Assembly (NCBI RefSeq): GCF_900107155.1
Contig: NZ_FNOX01000025.1
Span: forward strand, 1 to 33,638
Length of the DNA: 33,638 nucleotides
Direction: 5' to 3'
Source: Pseudomonas salomonii
Lineage (GTDB): Bacteria > Pseudomonadota > Gammaproteobacteria > Pseudomonadales > Pseudomonadaceae
In this document: positions 7,549 through 16,050 of the stretch, in pieces
Numbering within the stretch: the stretch's first letter is position 1
Layout: each line of letters begins with the position of its first letter
Made by a program: the position numbers and the translations under genes
Notes under the pieces: model-generated
Told to the model about the DNA's origin: nothing
What the model saw: the letters and a program-made list of their open reading frames with translations, nothing else
Databases searched by the model: none

Positions 7549-8067
7549 TCAGTTTTTTCGCACAAACTGCTCATGCATCTCGCACGTCAACATCTCGATA
7601 CGCTCGGTCAGTTGCTTGGTCATTTCCGTCAGCCGGGTGTTCTGCTCCAGTAACTCCAGCAATTGTTTGGTGGTTTGCGCGGCCTGGGCCTGGCGTTCGG
7701 TATTGGCGATGGCCAGGGCTTCGCGGTGCTGCGCATCGGCGTCGGACTGGGCTTTGTCGCGGGCGGCCTGGCGTGTCTGGGCCAGCAGGATCAGCGGCGC
7801 GGCGTAGGCTGACTGCAGGCTGAATGCCAGGTTGAGCAGGATGAACGGGTACACGTCAAAGTGCGTGACGCCGGTGATGTTCAGCACCACCCACAACACC
7901 ACGATCGCGGTTTGCGCGCCGAGAAAGGTCGGCGTGCCGAAGAAACGTGCAAAGGCTTCGGCCTTGAGGGCAAAGGTGTCGTTGCCAAAGGTCGGCGCCA
8001 GATGGGCGTGGCCGCGGTGGAAGCGCAGGTGATCGACAGGTACGGCTTCTGGCTTGTCGGGGGTCAT
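7549..8067 (-). CDS. DUF1003-family membrane protein
   Basis: A 172-residue inner-membrane protein of the DUF1003 family. Two adjacent hydrophobic segments lie at about residues 48-68 (FLGAQTAIVVLWVVLNITGV) and 73-97 (YPFILLNLAFSLQSAYAAPLILLAQ). They are followed by a C-terminal coiled coil (about 100-168) rich in Gln, Ala and Glu heptads. The motif FNLAFSLQSAYAAPLILLAQNRQ is the family hallmark. DUF1003 proteins have no established biochemical role. It appears monocistronic, and no partner gene suggests a pathway. Confidence 0.88.
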   Translation of the reverse strand: MTPDKPEAVPVDHLRFHRGHAHLAPTFGNDTFALKAEAFARFFGTPTFLGAQTAIVVLWVVLNITGVTHFDVYPFILLNLAFSLQSAYAAPLILLAQTRQAARDKAQSDADAQHREALAIANTERQAQAAQTTKQLLELLEQNTRLTEMTKQLTERIEMLTCEMHEQFVRKN

Positions 8068-8143
8068 GGCGGGCTCGAATCCTTAGCGTTAAGACAAGCC
8101 AGCACTATAGACCGCGCCCCCCGACAGACACATGAAGAACCGG

Positions 8144-9502
8144 TCAGTTGTTGCCGCGCTCGTTAGCGAACGCGCTCACCGCCTGCACCGCCTCGGTGGT
8201 GCCTTCGCGAATCTGCAGGATCACCGTGCCCGCACGGTTGGCCAGGTCGACCCCGAGCGCCGCGCGGTCGCGGGTGCTGTCCATGCTCTCGATGGCTTGG
8301 CGGGTTTCGTCCTGGATCATCGCAATCATGCCGGAGATTTCCGCCGTCGAGCCGCTGGTGCGGGCTGCCAGTTGCCGCACTTCGTCAGCCACCACGGCAA
8401 AACCACGGCCTTGCTCACCCGCGCGTGCCGCCTCGATGGCAGCGTTGAGTGCCAGCAGGTTGGTCTGGTCGGCGATGCCGCGAATGGTGTTGACGATGGC
8501 GGTGATCTGCTGCGAACGCTCACCGAGCTTGGCGATCAGTTGCGAGGACGTGTCGATGTCGGCGGCAATTTCGCGCATGCCGCTGGCAGTTTGCTGGATC
8601 ACGTCGGCGCCTTTTTCGGCCACATCCCGGGTGTTCAGGGAAATATGGTAAGCCTGGGCCGCGCTGGCGGCGTCGGCAGCGTGCTGCTGCACCCTGGCGG
8701 TGACGTCCGAGGCGAACTTGACCACTTTGCACAGGCGCCCACTGGCGTCGTAAACCGGGTTGTAGTTGGCTTCGAGCCACAGGATCTGGCCGTGTTTATC
8801 GACACGCTCGAACTGGCCGTTGAACAGTTCACCCTGGTTCAGGCGTTTCCAGAACTCGCTGTACGCCGTGCTGTTGGCCAGTTCCGGCGTGCAGAACAGA
8901 CGATGATGTTTGCCCTGGATCTGCGCCAGGCTGTAGCCCATGCGCTGCAGGAAATTGTCATTGGCCGTGATGATAGTGCCGTCGAGGTTGAACTCAATCA
9001 CTGCCATGGCGCGGTCAATGGCGCCCAGCTTGGCGTTGGCTTCGCTTTCGGCTTGCAGGCGTGGGGTGACGTCCATGGCGTACTTCACCACTTTAACCAC
9101 TTGGCCGGCCTCATCGCGCACCGGGTTGTAGCTGGCTTCCAGCCACACTGACTGGCCATTGCCGGCCAGCCGCTCAAAGGTGCCGGACTGGAATTGGCCG
9201 TTGCGCAGTTGCGTCCACAACTGGTTGTACTCGGCGCTGCGGGCGAACGTGGGTGTGCAGAACATTCGATGTGACTGCCCCAGGATCTGCTCGGCGCGGT
9301 AGCCCATGGTCTTGAGGAAGTTGTCATTGGCGCGCAGCACGCTGCCTTGCAGGTCGAATTCAATCACGGCCATGGAGCGCTCAATCGCGTCGAGAAGGCT
9401 GGCCTGCTGGGCATTGGTGTGTTGCAGGGTACTGATGGTTTTTTTATGGGCGTTGAATAGCATGTTCGAGGGCTCGGGGAAGCACGCGTCAGAGGTATCC
9501 AT
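8144..9502 (-). CDS. Soluble PAS-PAS methyl-accepting chemotaxis protein (BdlA-like)
   Basis: A 452-residue chemoreceptor-type protein without membrane helices. Two closely similar PAS domains lie at about residues 35-135 and 160-255. Each has the pattern AVIEF..G....ANDNFL...GY...I.G..HR.FC.P, which is common in FAD- or heme-binding PAS modules. The MCP signalling domain follows (about 260-450) with the conserved hairpin tip region ADQTNLLALNAAIEAARAGE. This architecture matches the P. aeruginosa biofilm-dispersion regulator BdlA. The adjacent diguanylate cyclase gene fits a link to cyclic-di-GMP, though that is inferred. The start could instead be the ATG at 9463; neither has a strong ribosome site. 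The C-terminus has no pentapeptide for CheR docking. Confidence 0.88.
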   Translation of the reverse strand: MDTSDACFPEPSNMLFNAHKKTISTLQHTNAQQASLLDAIERSMAVIEFDLQGSVLRANDNFLKTMGYRAEQILGQSHRMFCTPTFARSAEYNQLWTQLRNGQFQSGTFERLAGNGQSVWLEASYNPVRDEAGQVVKVVKYAMDVTPRLQAESEANAKLGAIDRAMAVIEFNLDGTIITANDNFLQRMGYSLAQIQGKHHRLFCTPELANSTAYSEFWKRLNQGELFNGQFERVDKHGQILWLEANYNPVYDASGRLCKVVKFASDVTARVQQHAADAASAAQAYHISLNTRDVAEKGADVIQQTASGMREIAADIDTSSQLIAKLGERSQQITAIVNTIRGIADQTNLLALNAAIEAARAGEQGRGFAVVADEVRQLAARTSGSTAEISGMIAMIQDETRQAIESMDSTRDRAALGVDLANRAGTVILQIREGTTEAVQAVSAFANERGNN

Positions 9503-9717
9503 GAATAGGCGCCTGACCCCGTATGGCCCTGGGCCTTACGGTTGACTTGCTCATTGTCAGCTTCCTGGTGCTGACAGAGGGGGCGGAACAAGGGGTTCAG
9601 AGTGATCAGCCTGCCAAGAAGTTCGCCGTTAGGGCAGGACCATTATTGGGCAGGCGACCAGTGGCGGCATTATGCTATCGCTGCGCGGCGCGGGCGTAAG
9701 ATTCAGACGAGGTGTTA

Positions 9718-10785
9718 TCAGACAACTCGGGCGGAATGGGCGACCACGTAATCGCTGACATTCACCCGGTTACGCCCGGTTTCCTTGGCGGTGTACAGCG
9801 CACGGTCCGCCGCGTTGAGCCACATCGCGGCATCGCTGAACAACCGTTGAAAATCGGCCAGACCAATGCTCAGGCTCACGCGCAGTTCCGGGATCTGGGT
9901 ATTGCGATAGTTGCCGAACGTTTCGCGCATGCGTTCCATGACTTGCGCGGCTTCTTCCAGCGGCATTTGCGGCAAAATCACACAGAACTCATCGCCGCCA
10001 TAACGGCCGGCCAAGTCGTTTTCCCGCAGGTGCCGGCGTAATTCCTGGCTGAGTTGGCGCAACACCGCATCACCGACGATATGGCCGTAGGTGTCATTGA
10101 TCTGCTTGAAGTGATCGATGTCGATCAGCGCGATGGTGGCGTGGCTGCCTTGCTGCTGGCACTTATGGAACTTGAGGTGGAGCAGGTCTTTCCACGAGCC
10201 ATGGTTGAGCAGGCCGGTGAGGCTGTCGATACGGCTCAGCGCGCTGAGGGCGCGTTTGTGTTCCGAGAGCTTGATTGCCAACTGATAGCAGACCATACCG
10301 ATGGCCATCGGGTAGAGCGTCAGCATCGGCAGGCAGGTGTAGACCTGGCTGAGGCTGACGGTGGGGTTGAACTTGACCCCGAACAGGCCCCATGCCACCG
10401 CGATACCCGCCGCTTGCGCCAGCAGCCCGCGCAGAAACAGGCGCATGCCGCCGGCGGCGACATTGTTCATGGTCATCATCGACAGCACGGTCACGGCCGT
10501 CAGGGGCGTGAACTGGGTGGCGGCGGCCCAGAAGCCGCCGAACAACGAGTCATAGAGCAGGTTGCGCTGTTCCGCCTGATAGGGAAATTGTGATCGGGCT
10601 GAAAGCTGATACGCCACATGCGCCCAGACAAAGCCATTGAACAGCATGAATGCCCACACCCAGCCGGGCATCGCCAGGGGGTAAAGGGCACCGGCCACAC
10701 TGATACAACCGATACCCAGCCCGATGATCCTTGGCTTGTAGATACGTCTGGCAAATGAAAGCCCTTTGCCTCGTCTGTTTTCCAT
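9718..10785 (-). CDS. MASE2-GGDEF diguanylate cyclase (AdrA/DgcC-like)
   Basis: A 355-residue inner-membrane diguanylate cyclase making cyclic-di-GMP from two GTP. The N-terminal half (about 10-175) is a MASE2-type membrane sensor with several hydrophobic helices, starting FARRIYKPRIIGLGIGC. The C-terminal half is a complete GGDEF domain with the active-site motif GGDEF at residues 263-267 and an upstream allosteric RxxD inhibition site (R254-END257), so product inhibition is expected. The conserved SRIDSLTGLLNHG and DIDHFKQINDTYGH blocks are present. The architecture is the same as AdrA/DgcC, which drives cellulose or biofilm output in enterics. It is separated by about 215 bases from the PAS-MCP gene downstream on the same strand; cotranscription is possible but not shown. 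Confidence 0.95.
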   Translation of the reverse strand: MENRRGKGLSFARRIYKPRIIGLGIGCISVAGALYPLAMPGWVWAFMLFNGFVWAHVAYQLSARSQFPYQAEQRNLLYDSLFGGFWAAATQFTPLTAVTVLSMMTMNNVAAGGMRLFLRGLLAQAAGIAVAWGLFGVKFNPTVSLSQVYTCLPMLTLYPMAIGMVCYQLAIKLSEHKRALSALSRIDSLTGLLNHGSWKDLLHLKFHKCQQQGSHATIALIDIDHFKQINDTYGHIVGDAVLRQLSQELRRHLRENDLAGRYGGDEFCVILPQMPLEEAAQVMERMRETFGNYRNTQIPELRVSLSIGLADFQRLFSDAAMWLNAADRALYTAKETGRNRVNVSDYVVAHSARVV

Positions 10786-10975
10786 AGTGTTCCGGGTCAG
10801 CTCTGTTTTGCGGGTACGACAGCGTGCGTCAGCGGGTAGAACCGTTGATCGGGTATTAACGGTGAATATTGTCAGTTATTCGCGTGGGAATAATCAGTGT
10901 CCTTCCAGGCCATTTGCGTAGCACCGTGTGGGAATACGCCAAAAGCGACCTGGAATGTCGCGCCTGCAACAGGGT

Positions 10976-11602
10976 TTACTGCGGCCCGGGTGCGCGCACT
11001 TCGTAACCGGCCAGGAACAGGTCGATGGCTGACTCGATCACGCTGGCCTGGCAGGCGGCGTCCAGCACAGGTTGGCCCAGGGTGATCTGCGGCCAGAACG
11101 CGAAGGCCTTGAGCAGGCTTTGTATCTGGTGGGCGGCGAAGGCGGGGTCGGTGCAGGACAGCCGGCCGTCTTCCTGCGCAGCGCGCACCCACTGGGTGAA
11201 GCCTTCTTCGCGCTTGCTCAGGCGGTTGACCATGTCTTGTGCGCGCTCCGGCGAATGGATGGTGGCGGCAATCGCCACACGGGCCAGGTCGAGGAAGTTG
11301 GCGTCCGACATCATCAGCATCTTGGCCTCCAGCAGCCCGCGCAATTGCTCGCGCAGCGGGCGGTCGCCGGCGTAGCTCACGTCCAGTTGGGCAACGCTGC
11401 TGGCCCACAACTGGTGGAGGATTTCGGCAAACAACTCTTCCTTGCTGGGGAAGTGGTTGTACACCGTGCGCTTGGAAACGCCGGCGGTGGCGGCGATTTT
11501 GTCCATGCTGGTGACCTCGAACCCATTCGCGCGAAACTCGGCGATGGCGGCTGCCACAATGGCTTCGCGTTTACGGTCGGTGAGGCGCAGAGGTGCAGTC
11601 AT
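10976..11602 (-). CDS. TetR-family transcriptional repressor
   Basis: A 208-residue TetR/AcrR-type regulator. The N-terminal helix-turn-helix covers about residues 10-56 (REAIVAAAIAEFRANGFEVTSMDKIAATAGVSKRTVYNHFPSKEELF), and the rest is the helical ligand-binding and dimerisation domain. The C-terminal region resembles TetR_C of the AcrR/AefR subgroup. It is divergent from a metallo-hydrolase gene, and a palindrome in the shared promoter region (11670-11685) is the probable operator, implying self-repression and repression of the hydrolase gene. The ligand is unknown. Confidence 0.93.
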   Translation of the reverse strand: MTAPLRLTDRKREAIVAAAIAEFRANGFEVTSMDKIAATAGVSKRTVYNHFPSKEELFAEILHQLWASSVAQLDVSYAGDRPLREQLRGLLEAKMLMMSDANFLDLARVAIAATIHSPERAQDMVNRLSKREEGFTQWVRAAQEDGRLSCTDPAFAAHQIQSLLKAFAFWPQITLGQPVLDAACQASVIESAIDLFLAGYEVRAPGPQ

Positions 11603-11669
11603 GGTCGGCTCTAAAAGGAAATTACACTCGGTAGTTTACTTGCTCAGGGTTTTGTTGCAATCTAGAAAC

Positions 11670-11685
11670 TACACTGTGCAGTGTA
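11670..11685. promoter_or_regulatory. Probable TetR operator
   Basis: TACACTG-TG-CAGTGTA has perfect 7-bp inverted arms and sits midway between the divergent TetR and metallo-hydrolase genes. A further copy of the TTACACT half-site occurs at 11622-11628, close to the TetR start codon. Position and symmetry are those expected for a dimeric TetR repressor controlling both genes. Confidence 0.65.
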
Positions 11686-11734
11686 ATTGGTCTGCGCGGT
11701 GTATTTTATGAGCCGACCCTGGAGCCACTCTGCA

Positions 11735-12793
11735 ATGGCCACGATTTCAACCCGTCTCGACCCCGCGCCTGCTGCGCCAAAGGCTGCCGAGCAAGCGCCA
11801 GGGCATTTCAGCAACGATGCTCCGGTGCAGCACGGTGGCTTTGGCAAAACCTTGCGCATTTTCTGGAACATGTTGTTCAACAAGCCACGCAGCACGCGCC
11901 CGGTAGGCAAGATCCCGGTGCAACCGCTGACGCGTGAGCAGCTGTTGGCGGCGCCCGATCACAGTGTGTATCGCCTGGGGCATTCCACCGTGCTGCTGAA
12001 AATGCGCGGCAAGTTCTGGGTCACCGACCCGGTGTTTGCCGAACGTGCCTCGCCTTTCAGTTGGGCCGGGCCAAAGCGCTTTCATCAGCCGCCGATCAGC
12101 CTTGAAGAGTTGCCGCCACTGGAAGCGGTGATCCTTTCCCACAATCACTACGACCACCTTGACCGCAACGCGGTGATCCAACTGGCCGACAAAACTCGCT
12201 ATTTTCTCGCGCCGCTGGGCGTGGGCGACACGCTGGTCAAGTGGGGCGTAGATGCCAGCAAAGTCCGGCAACTGGATTGGTGGGCAGGCACCGAGGTCGA
12301 GGGCATCCGTTTTATCGCTACCCCGGCCCAGCATTTTTCCGGGCGTGGCCTGTTTGATGGCAACCAGACCTTGTGGTGTTCCTGGGTGATGATCGACGGC
12401 GCCCGGCGGATCTTTTTCAGCGGTGACACCGGTTATTTCGACGGCTTCAAACGCATCGGCGAACAATACGGCCCGTTCGATCTGACGCTGATGGAAACAG
12501 GTGCTTACAACGTCGACTGGCCCCATGTGCATATGCAGCCTGAGCAAACCCTGCAAGCGCACATCGACCTCAAAGGCCGTTGGTTGCTGCCGATCCACAA
12601 CGGCACCTTCGACCTGGCCTTCCACGCCTGGCACGAACCGTTCGACCGCATCATGGCCCTGGCCTGGGAACGCAATGTGTCGATCACCACGCCGGCGATG
12701 GGGCAGGCGTTCAGCCTGAACCAGCCGGAACGCGGGCATGCGTGGTGGCTGGAAGTGGAAACTCAAGGTGCGAAAGAACACGCCGCGGGTTGA
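11735..12793 (+). CDS. Metallo-beta-lactamase-fold hydrolase (NAPE-PLD/UlaG-like)
   Basis: A 352-residue MBL-fold hydrolase. The di-metal site is complete: His136-x-His138-x-Asp140-His141 (SHNHYDHLD), His200 (PAQHFSGR), Asp231 (SGDTGY) and His288 (PIHNGTFD). The long N-terminal extension, the FWVTDPVF block and GPKRFHQPP place it with the NAPE-PLD-like group (phosphodiester or lipid hydrolases) rather than beta-lactamases or glyoxalases. I choose the ATG at 11735 with GGAG ten bases upstream; an in-frame ATG at 11708 has no ribosome site. No signal peptide is visible, so it is probably cytosolic or membrane-peripheral. The divergent TetR gene likely controls it. The substrate is unknown. Confidence 0.9.
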   Translation: MATISTRLDPAPAAPKAAEQAPGHFSNDAPVQHGGFGKTLRIFWNMLFNKPRSTRPVGKIPVQPLTREQLLAAPDHSVYRLGHSTVLLKMRGKFWVTDPVFAERASPFSWAGPKRFHQPPISLEELPPLEAVILSHNHYDHLDRNAVIQLADKTRYFLAPLGVGDTLVKWGVDASKVRQLDWWAGTEVEGIRFIATPAQHFSGRGLFDGNQTLWCSWVMIDGARRIFFSGDTGYFDGFKRIGEQYGPFDLTLMETGAYNVDWPHVHMQPEQTLQAHIDLKGRWLLPIHNGTFDLAFHAWHEPFDRIMALAWERNVSITTPAMGQAFSLNQPERGHAWWLEVETQGAKEHAAG

Positions 12794-12902
12794 AGCATTG
12801 CCGTCTGGAAAAAGGATTTTTCAGGGTGTTTCAGGGGCACGACAAACGCCAGATGAGAGTGCGATGATCCCGCGCTATCAATTGTCGGGGGGGCGAGTTC
12901 TG

Positions 12903-13667
12903 ATGGAAAAAGACTGTAGGGAACATTGGCGGTTGGGGATGCCGTGTCGCCCGGGACTTTCCTTGCCCGTGACGGAGAAGGCGGACAGCGCAGGGCACGC
13001 GGCCGAGCCCGTTGAAGCTGAACCCGAGAATCTGAGCCGCGCAGGTATCGTCTTCGGCGCGGCGCAAGTGGTGGGCGCGGCGCCCATTCCCGGCTACAAC
13101 GCACCGGCCCTGCCGGCAAGACCTGCGCGGGATCCCGCGTTATCACTCGCGGCTTTAAGTGGTATCGACCCCACCGGGCCGGTCATGGTGGAAGTCCCCC
13201 TGGTGCGCAATAACACCAGCTTTACCGCTACCCAGTTGCTATCGGGTTGGCGTATCGGGTTTGCTGACCGCTATGTGCAAGGCGAGCATCGTGAAGCCGT
13301 CGAACACAGTAAAGCCTCATGCGCAGCCTTCGACCGCCTGCGCCAGGCCGGTGCGCAATTGGTGCCGGTGGACGCGCGTCGTGACGACAACAGCCTGCAA
13401 TTCTCCCTGCAAAGCAATGAGATCGATGACCTCGTGACCGCGCATCGCCTGGATGCGCTGGTCTCTGGCAGCGAGAGTGGTGCGTTTCATCGTGCCTGCG
13501 TCAGTGGGTATCCTTCACTCAGCGAACCCTTGGGCGATGGGGCGACGCTGTGGTTTTACGCTGCTCGGTGGTCGCGTGATGCATTGCCGCTGTTGTTGCG
13601 TGCCTACCGCCAGGTCAGCGTCCGAACAACGACGGAGCATGCTGAACCCTCCTACGATGTGAGTTGA
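12903..13667 (+). pseudogene. Amidase-like protein lacking the catalytic core
   Basis: A 254-residue open frame whose second half resembles the C-terminal third of amidase-signature enzymes. It has GWRIGFADRYV, an A-rich helix, GAQLVPVD, then NEIDDLVTAHRLDALVSG, SGYPSLSEPLGDGATLWFYAARWSRDALPLLLRAYRQ. The catalytic stretch of that family (Lys, cis-Ser and the GGSSGG Ser nucleophile) is absent. The N-terminal 80 residues are Ala/Pro-rich and match nothing I recognise. The start could be 12903 (GGCGAG upstream) or 12864. With the next ORF it looks like wreckage of one or two amidase genes. A functional non-catalytic protein is possible but less likely. Confidence 0.5.
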
Positions 13668-13706
13668 CATGACCTAAGGCGTTAAGCAACGGGGATTCAT
13701 AAAATC

Positions 13707-13973
13707 ATGCGAGGGTCGAAGTACGCCAGTGTTCGCGAGCTTGGCGAGCAAATGGCTCGGCCAGGAGGCCTGACGTCGGTTGACCTGTCAATTTTCTGCA
13801 AGAACGTATTCGGACACTGGACCCTCAATTGCGCTCTGCCTTCTGGGAAGAATGAGGATGGCTTGCCGACCGGTGCCTATTTCTTCGGCAGCCGCTGGGC
13901 CGAACGCACTTTGCTGGCAATCGCTTACGGTTACGAGCAGGCAGCCCAAGCCGATGTAAAACCCGAGTTTTAA
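13707..13973 (+). pseudogene. Internally deleted amidase remnant
   Basis: An 88-residue frame that joins an amidase-like N-terminal helix (ASVRELGEQMARPGGLTSVDL, compare the usual T..EL...M..G.LTS..L) directly to an amidase-like C-terminus (LPTGAYFFGSRWAERTLLAIAYGYEQA). The roughly 400 residues normally between them, including the whole catalytic site, are missing. This is the pattern expected from an in-frame internal deletion. It follows the other amidase-like fragment by 39 bases. The ribosome site is poor (GGGG at 13 bases). Probably non-functional. Confidence 0.5.
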
Positions 13974-14031
13974 GTGATGCACTGCGTGCTGCAAACCGCG
14001 CGTATTACACTCACTGCCATGGAGGGCAGGC

Positions 14032-14589
14032 ATGGCCTACAAAATTCACATCCTCGGCGCTGCGGGGGCCGGTACCTCGACTTTGGGCCAGGCGCTGGCC
14101 AAACGCCTGGGCGTCGCCTATTTCGACTCGGACTATTTCTACTGGCAACAAACACCAGAGCCTTTTACGGTCGCCCGGCCCAAGGATGAACGCATCCGCC
14201 TGTTGCAGGAACAGAGTGCCGGCCTTGAGGGCTGGGTACTTTCCGGCTCACTGTGCGGCTGGGGCGATGCCATGATCCCGCAGTTCACCCATGTGGTGTT
14301 CCTGCGCCTTGACCCACAGGTACGGCTCAAACGCTTGCAACTGCGCGAGGTGCAACGCTACGGCGAGCAAATCCTGGAAGGCGGCAGCCGCCACGCCAAC
14401 AGCGTCGCATTCCTGGCCTGGGCCGCTCGTTACGATGGCGGCAACCACAGCCTACGCAGCCTGCGTCGGCATGAGAGCTGGTTGAAACCGCTGACCTGCC
14501 CGGTGATCCGGTTGGACTCTACGCACCATTCGGCTGAGGCGTTGGTGAGTCATTTGATGCCGTTGCTGAGCCCATCAACCGCGAGATGA
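14032..14589 (+). CDS. P-loop adenylate/shikimate-kinase-like protein
   Basis: A 185-residue P-loop NTPase of the nucleotide-kinase fold. Walker A is GAAGAGTST at residues 9-17, immediately after the first strand (YKIHILG), and FDSDYFYW follows as the substrate/Mg region. VLSGSLCGWGD (about residues 68-78) and VVFLRLDPQVRLKRLQLRE (about 87-105) fit the second and third strands with a lid-type Arg cluster. The family is often annotated as adenylate kinase or AAA-like, but it is not the housekeeping Adk. The start has an excellent ribosome site (GGAGGGCAGGC-ATG). Its last 71 bases overlap the 3' end of the convergent XRE gene. The phosphate acceptor is unknown. Confidence 0.82.
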   Translation: MAYKIHILGAAGAGTSTLGQALAKRLGVAYFDSDYFYWQQTPEPFTVARPKDERIRLLQEQSAGLEGWVLSGSLCGWGDAMIPQFTHVVFLRLDPQVRLKRLQLREVQRYGEQILEGGSRHANSVAFLAWAARYDGGNHSLRSLRRHESWLKPLTCPVIRLDSTHHSAEALVSHLMPLLSPSTAR

Positions 14590-14899
14590 GGCTGGGTGCG
14601 GCGGGCTCGGCAGGGGCGGCCTCAAACCTGCGTGCGCTCATCCCCCAGCCCGGCGCAAACCCTGGAAAAAACACCAGGCCTTCAGCCTCCAGCCGGAACG
14701 CGAGGGCTAACCGAGCTTGATCCTCCACCTCACCCAGGCTTTCAAAACGCTGAACCACCTCCACCGCCAAACCGGCCTGACGGGCCAGGTCTTCACGGCT
14801 CCAGCCCAGCATCACGCGGGCCTGTGCGCTGTGTTTGGCGGTGAATTGGTGCAGCACGATCTGCTGTTCTACGAAAGAGCTCATTGCCAGAGAGGACAT
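14519..14899 (-). CDS. XRE-family (Cro/CI-type) DNA-binding regulator
   Basis: A 126-residue protein with an XRE helix-turn-helix at about residues 24-75 (SAQARVMLGWSREDLARQAGLAVEVVQRFES). A flexible Ala/Pro/Ser-rich C-terminus of about 45 residues follows, with no peptidase or oligomerisation domain. The ATG at 14899 has GGAG eight bases upstream. A LexA-like box lies 37 bases upstream of the start (14936-14955), suggesting damage-induced expression. Alternatively, that dyad is the regulator's own operator. The gene ends inside the convergent kinase-like gene (71-bp tail-to-tail overlap). Targets are unknown. Confidence 0.82.
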   Translation of the reverse strand: MSSLAMSSFVEQQIVLHQFTAKHSAQARVMLGWSREDLARQAGLAVEVVQRFESLGEVEDQARLALAFRLEAEGLVFFPGFAPGWGMSARRFEAAPAEPAAPSLISRLMGSATASNDSPTPQPNGA

Positions 14900-14935
14900 G
14901 GGGTTTCTCCAGGTTCGACGGGGGAAGGCAAACTA

Positions 14936-14955
14936 TACTGTGTTTTTGTACAGTT
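14936..14955. promoter_or_regulatory. LexA-like SOS box upstream of the XRE gene
   Basis: TACTGTGTTTTTGTACAGTT contains CTG-N10-CAG with the extended CTGT...ACAG arms. It differs from the gammaproteobacterial consensus (TACTG-N10-CAGTA) at a single core flank base. It lies 37 bases from the XRE start codon, overlapping where the promoter should be. Control by LexA is inferred from the motif. Confidence 0.6.
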
Positions 14956-15006
14956 GTTTGCGCCGTTCATCAACTGGATTTTTTTTGATGGTGGCCAAGC
15001 GAGCCA

Positions 15007-15954
15007 TTACTCCAACCCCGGTGCCTCACGAATGATCAAGTGGTCCAGGTTCTCGATATTGGCGCTGAACACCCCGAATGTCTGCTCGGGGTTCTTCTTG
15101 CTCGGCACCTGTTTGAGCGCCGGCGTCACGCCGTAAAAGAAGCAATACAAGGCCCGTTCGCTGCTGGCTGCCGCCTTGATCTGCTCCAGGAACGCCGTGC
15201 GCTTGCGGTAGTTCTCGATGAGTTTTTTGCTCAGGTAGACGTTCACCGAGTAGGGCTTTTTGTCGAGCCACACCTTTTTTTCGAAGTCGATGCGAAAGCT
15301 GCTGGTGTAATCCTTGATCGCTTTGATCTTGCCCCAGTAGATCAGGCCTTTGTTGTCTTGCAGGTATTCGATCTTCTTGAAAAACGTCCAGTAGGTAGCG
15401 GAGTGCTCGCCAACCTTCAGCGGCATGGACTTGAGCTTGTCCTTGTCGTCGATATTCGACACATAGCACTCGACCGGGTGTGCGAAGACGCTGGTTTTGT
15501 CCGGGGTTGTGTCGCTGCTGACGTGGGATGAGCGGGTACTGGTTGCAGGCGCCTTTGCCGAATCTTGTGGGACGCTTCCCTCAATAACGACGGGCGGTGT
15601 CTTGCGCTGGTACTGACGCCGGGTCAGTACAAATTCCGATGGGAAATTGTCTTCGCGCTCGTCGTCGCTTTCACCCGCTGCGCTCTTGTGCGTGCTGGCA
15701 TAGCGGCAGCCGTCGATATGCCGGGTGCTGCTCTTGTTCTTGAAGTGGGGCGTGCGCTGATAATTGACGTTTTTCGCGTTGAACGTGCTCAGCGTATTGC
15801 CCGTTTCGAATGCTGCGCGGCATTCATCGTTGGGGCACAGGAAGCTGTCCTTGTCGGAGTCGAAGTCGGCGGTTTCGTCGAAATTCAGTTCTCGAACGTC
15901 GTAGATCGACAGCTTGTCGTCGAGACTCAGGCTGTAGGCCGTGTCGAATTTCAT
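15007..15954 (-). CDS. Hypothetical protein with N-terminal Cys/His cluster
   Basis: A 315-residue soluble protein I do not recognise. Near the N-terminus it has FLCPNDEC (two Cys four apart) followed by PHFKNKSSTRHIDGC, so a C-x4-C...H-x(9)-H-x3-C arrangement that could bind zinc. A similar spacing is seen in the N-terminal part of CoiA-like proteins, but the nuclease core is not recognisable. A low-complexity Ser/Thr/Pro linker covers about residues 90-165. The C-terminal half (about 165-310) is rich in Lys and aromatic residues (YLSKKLIENYRKRTAFLEQIKAAA) and may be a separate domain. It is slightly less GC-rich than its neighbours. No operon partner; function unknown. Confidence 0.72.
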   Translation of the reverse strand: MKFDTAYSLSLDDKLSIYDVRELNFDETADFDSDKDSFLCPNDECRAAFETGNTLSTFNAKNVNYQRTPHFKNKSSTRHIDGCRYASTHKSAAGESDDEREDNFPSEFVLTRRQYQRKTPPVVIEGSVPQDSAKAPATSTRSSHVSSDTTPDKTSVFAHPVECYVSNIDDKDKLKSMPLKVGEHSATYWTFFKKIEYLQDNKGLIYWGKIKAIKDYTSSFRIDFEKKVWLDKKPYSVNVYLSKKLIENYRKRTAFLEQIKAAASSERALYCFFYGVTPALKQVPSKKNPEQTFGVFSANIENLDHLIIREAPGLE

Positions 15955-16018
15955 GGGGCTCGGGTCCGTGAGATGAATGGCTGAATACTACGCAAATACC
16001 AGAGATTTCGGAGAGCAA

Positions 16019-16050
16019 AATGTGGGAGCTGGCAAGCCAGCTCCCACATT
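16019..16050. repeat. Minimal REP hairpin
   Basis: AATGTGGGAGCTGGC and GCCAGCTCCCACATT form a perfect 15-bp stem with almost no loop. It touches the MFS stop codon (the TAA on the minus strand uses its last bases) and probably ends that transcript. Confidence 0.9.
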
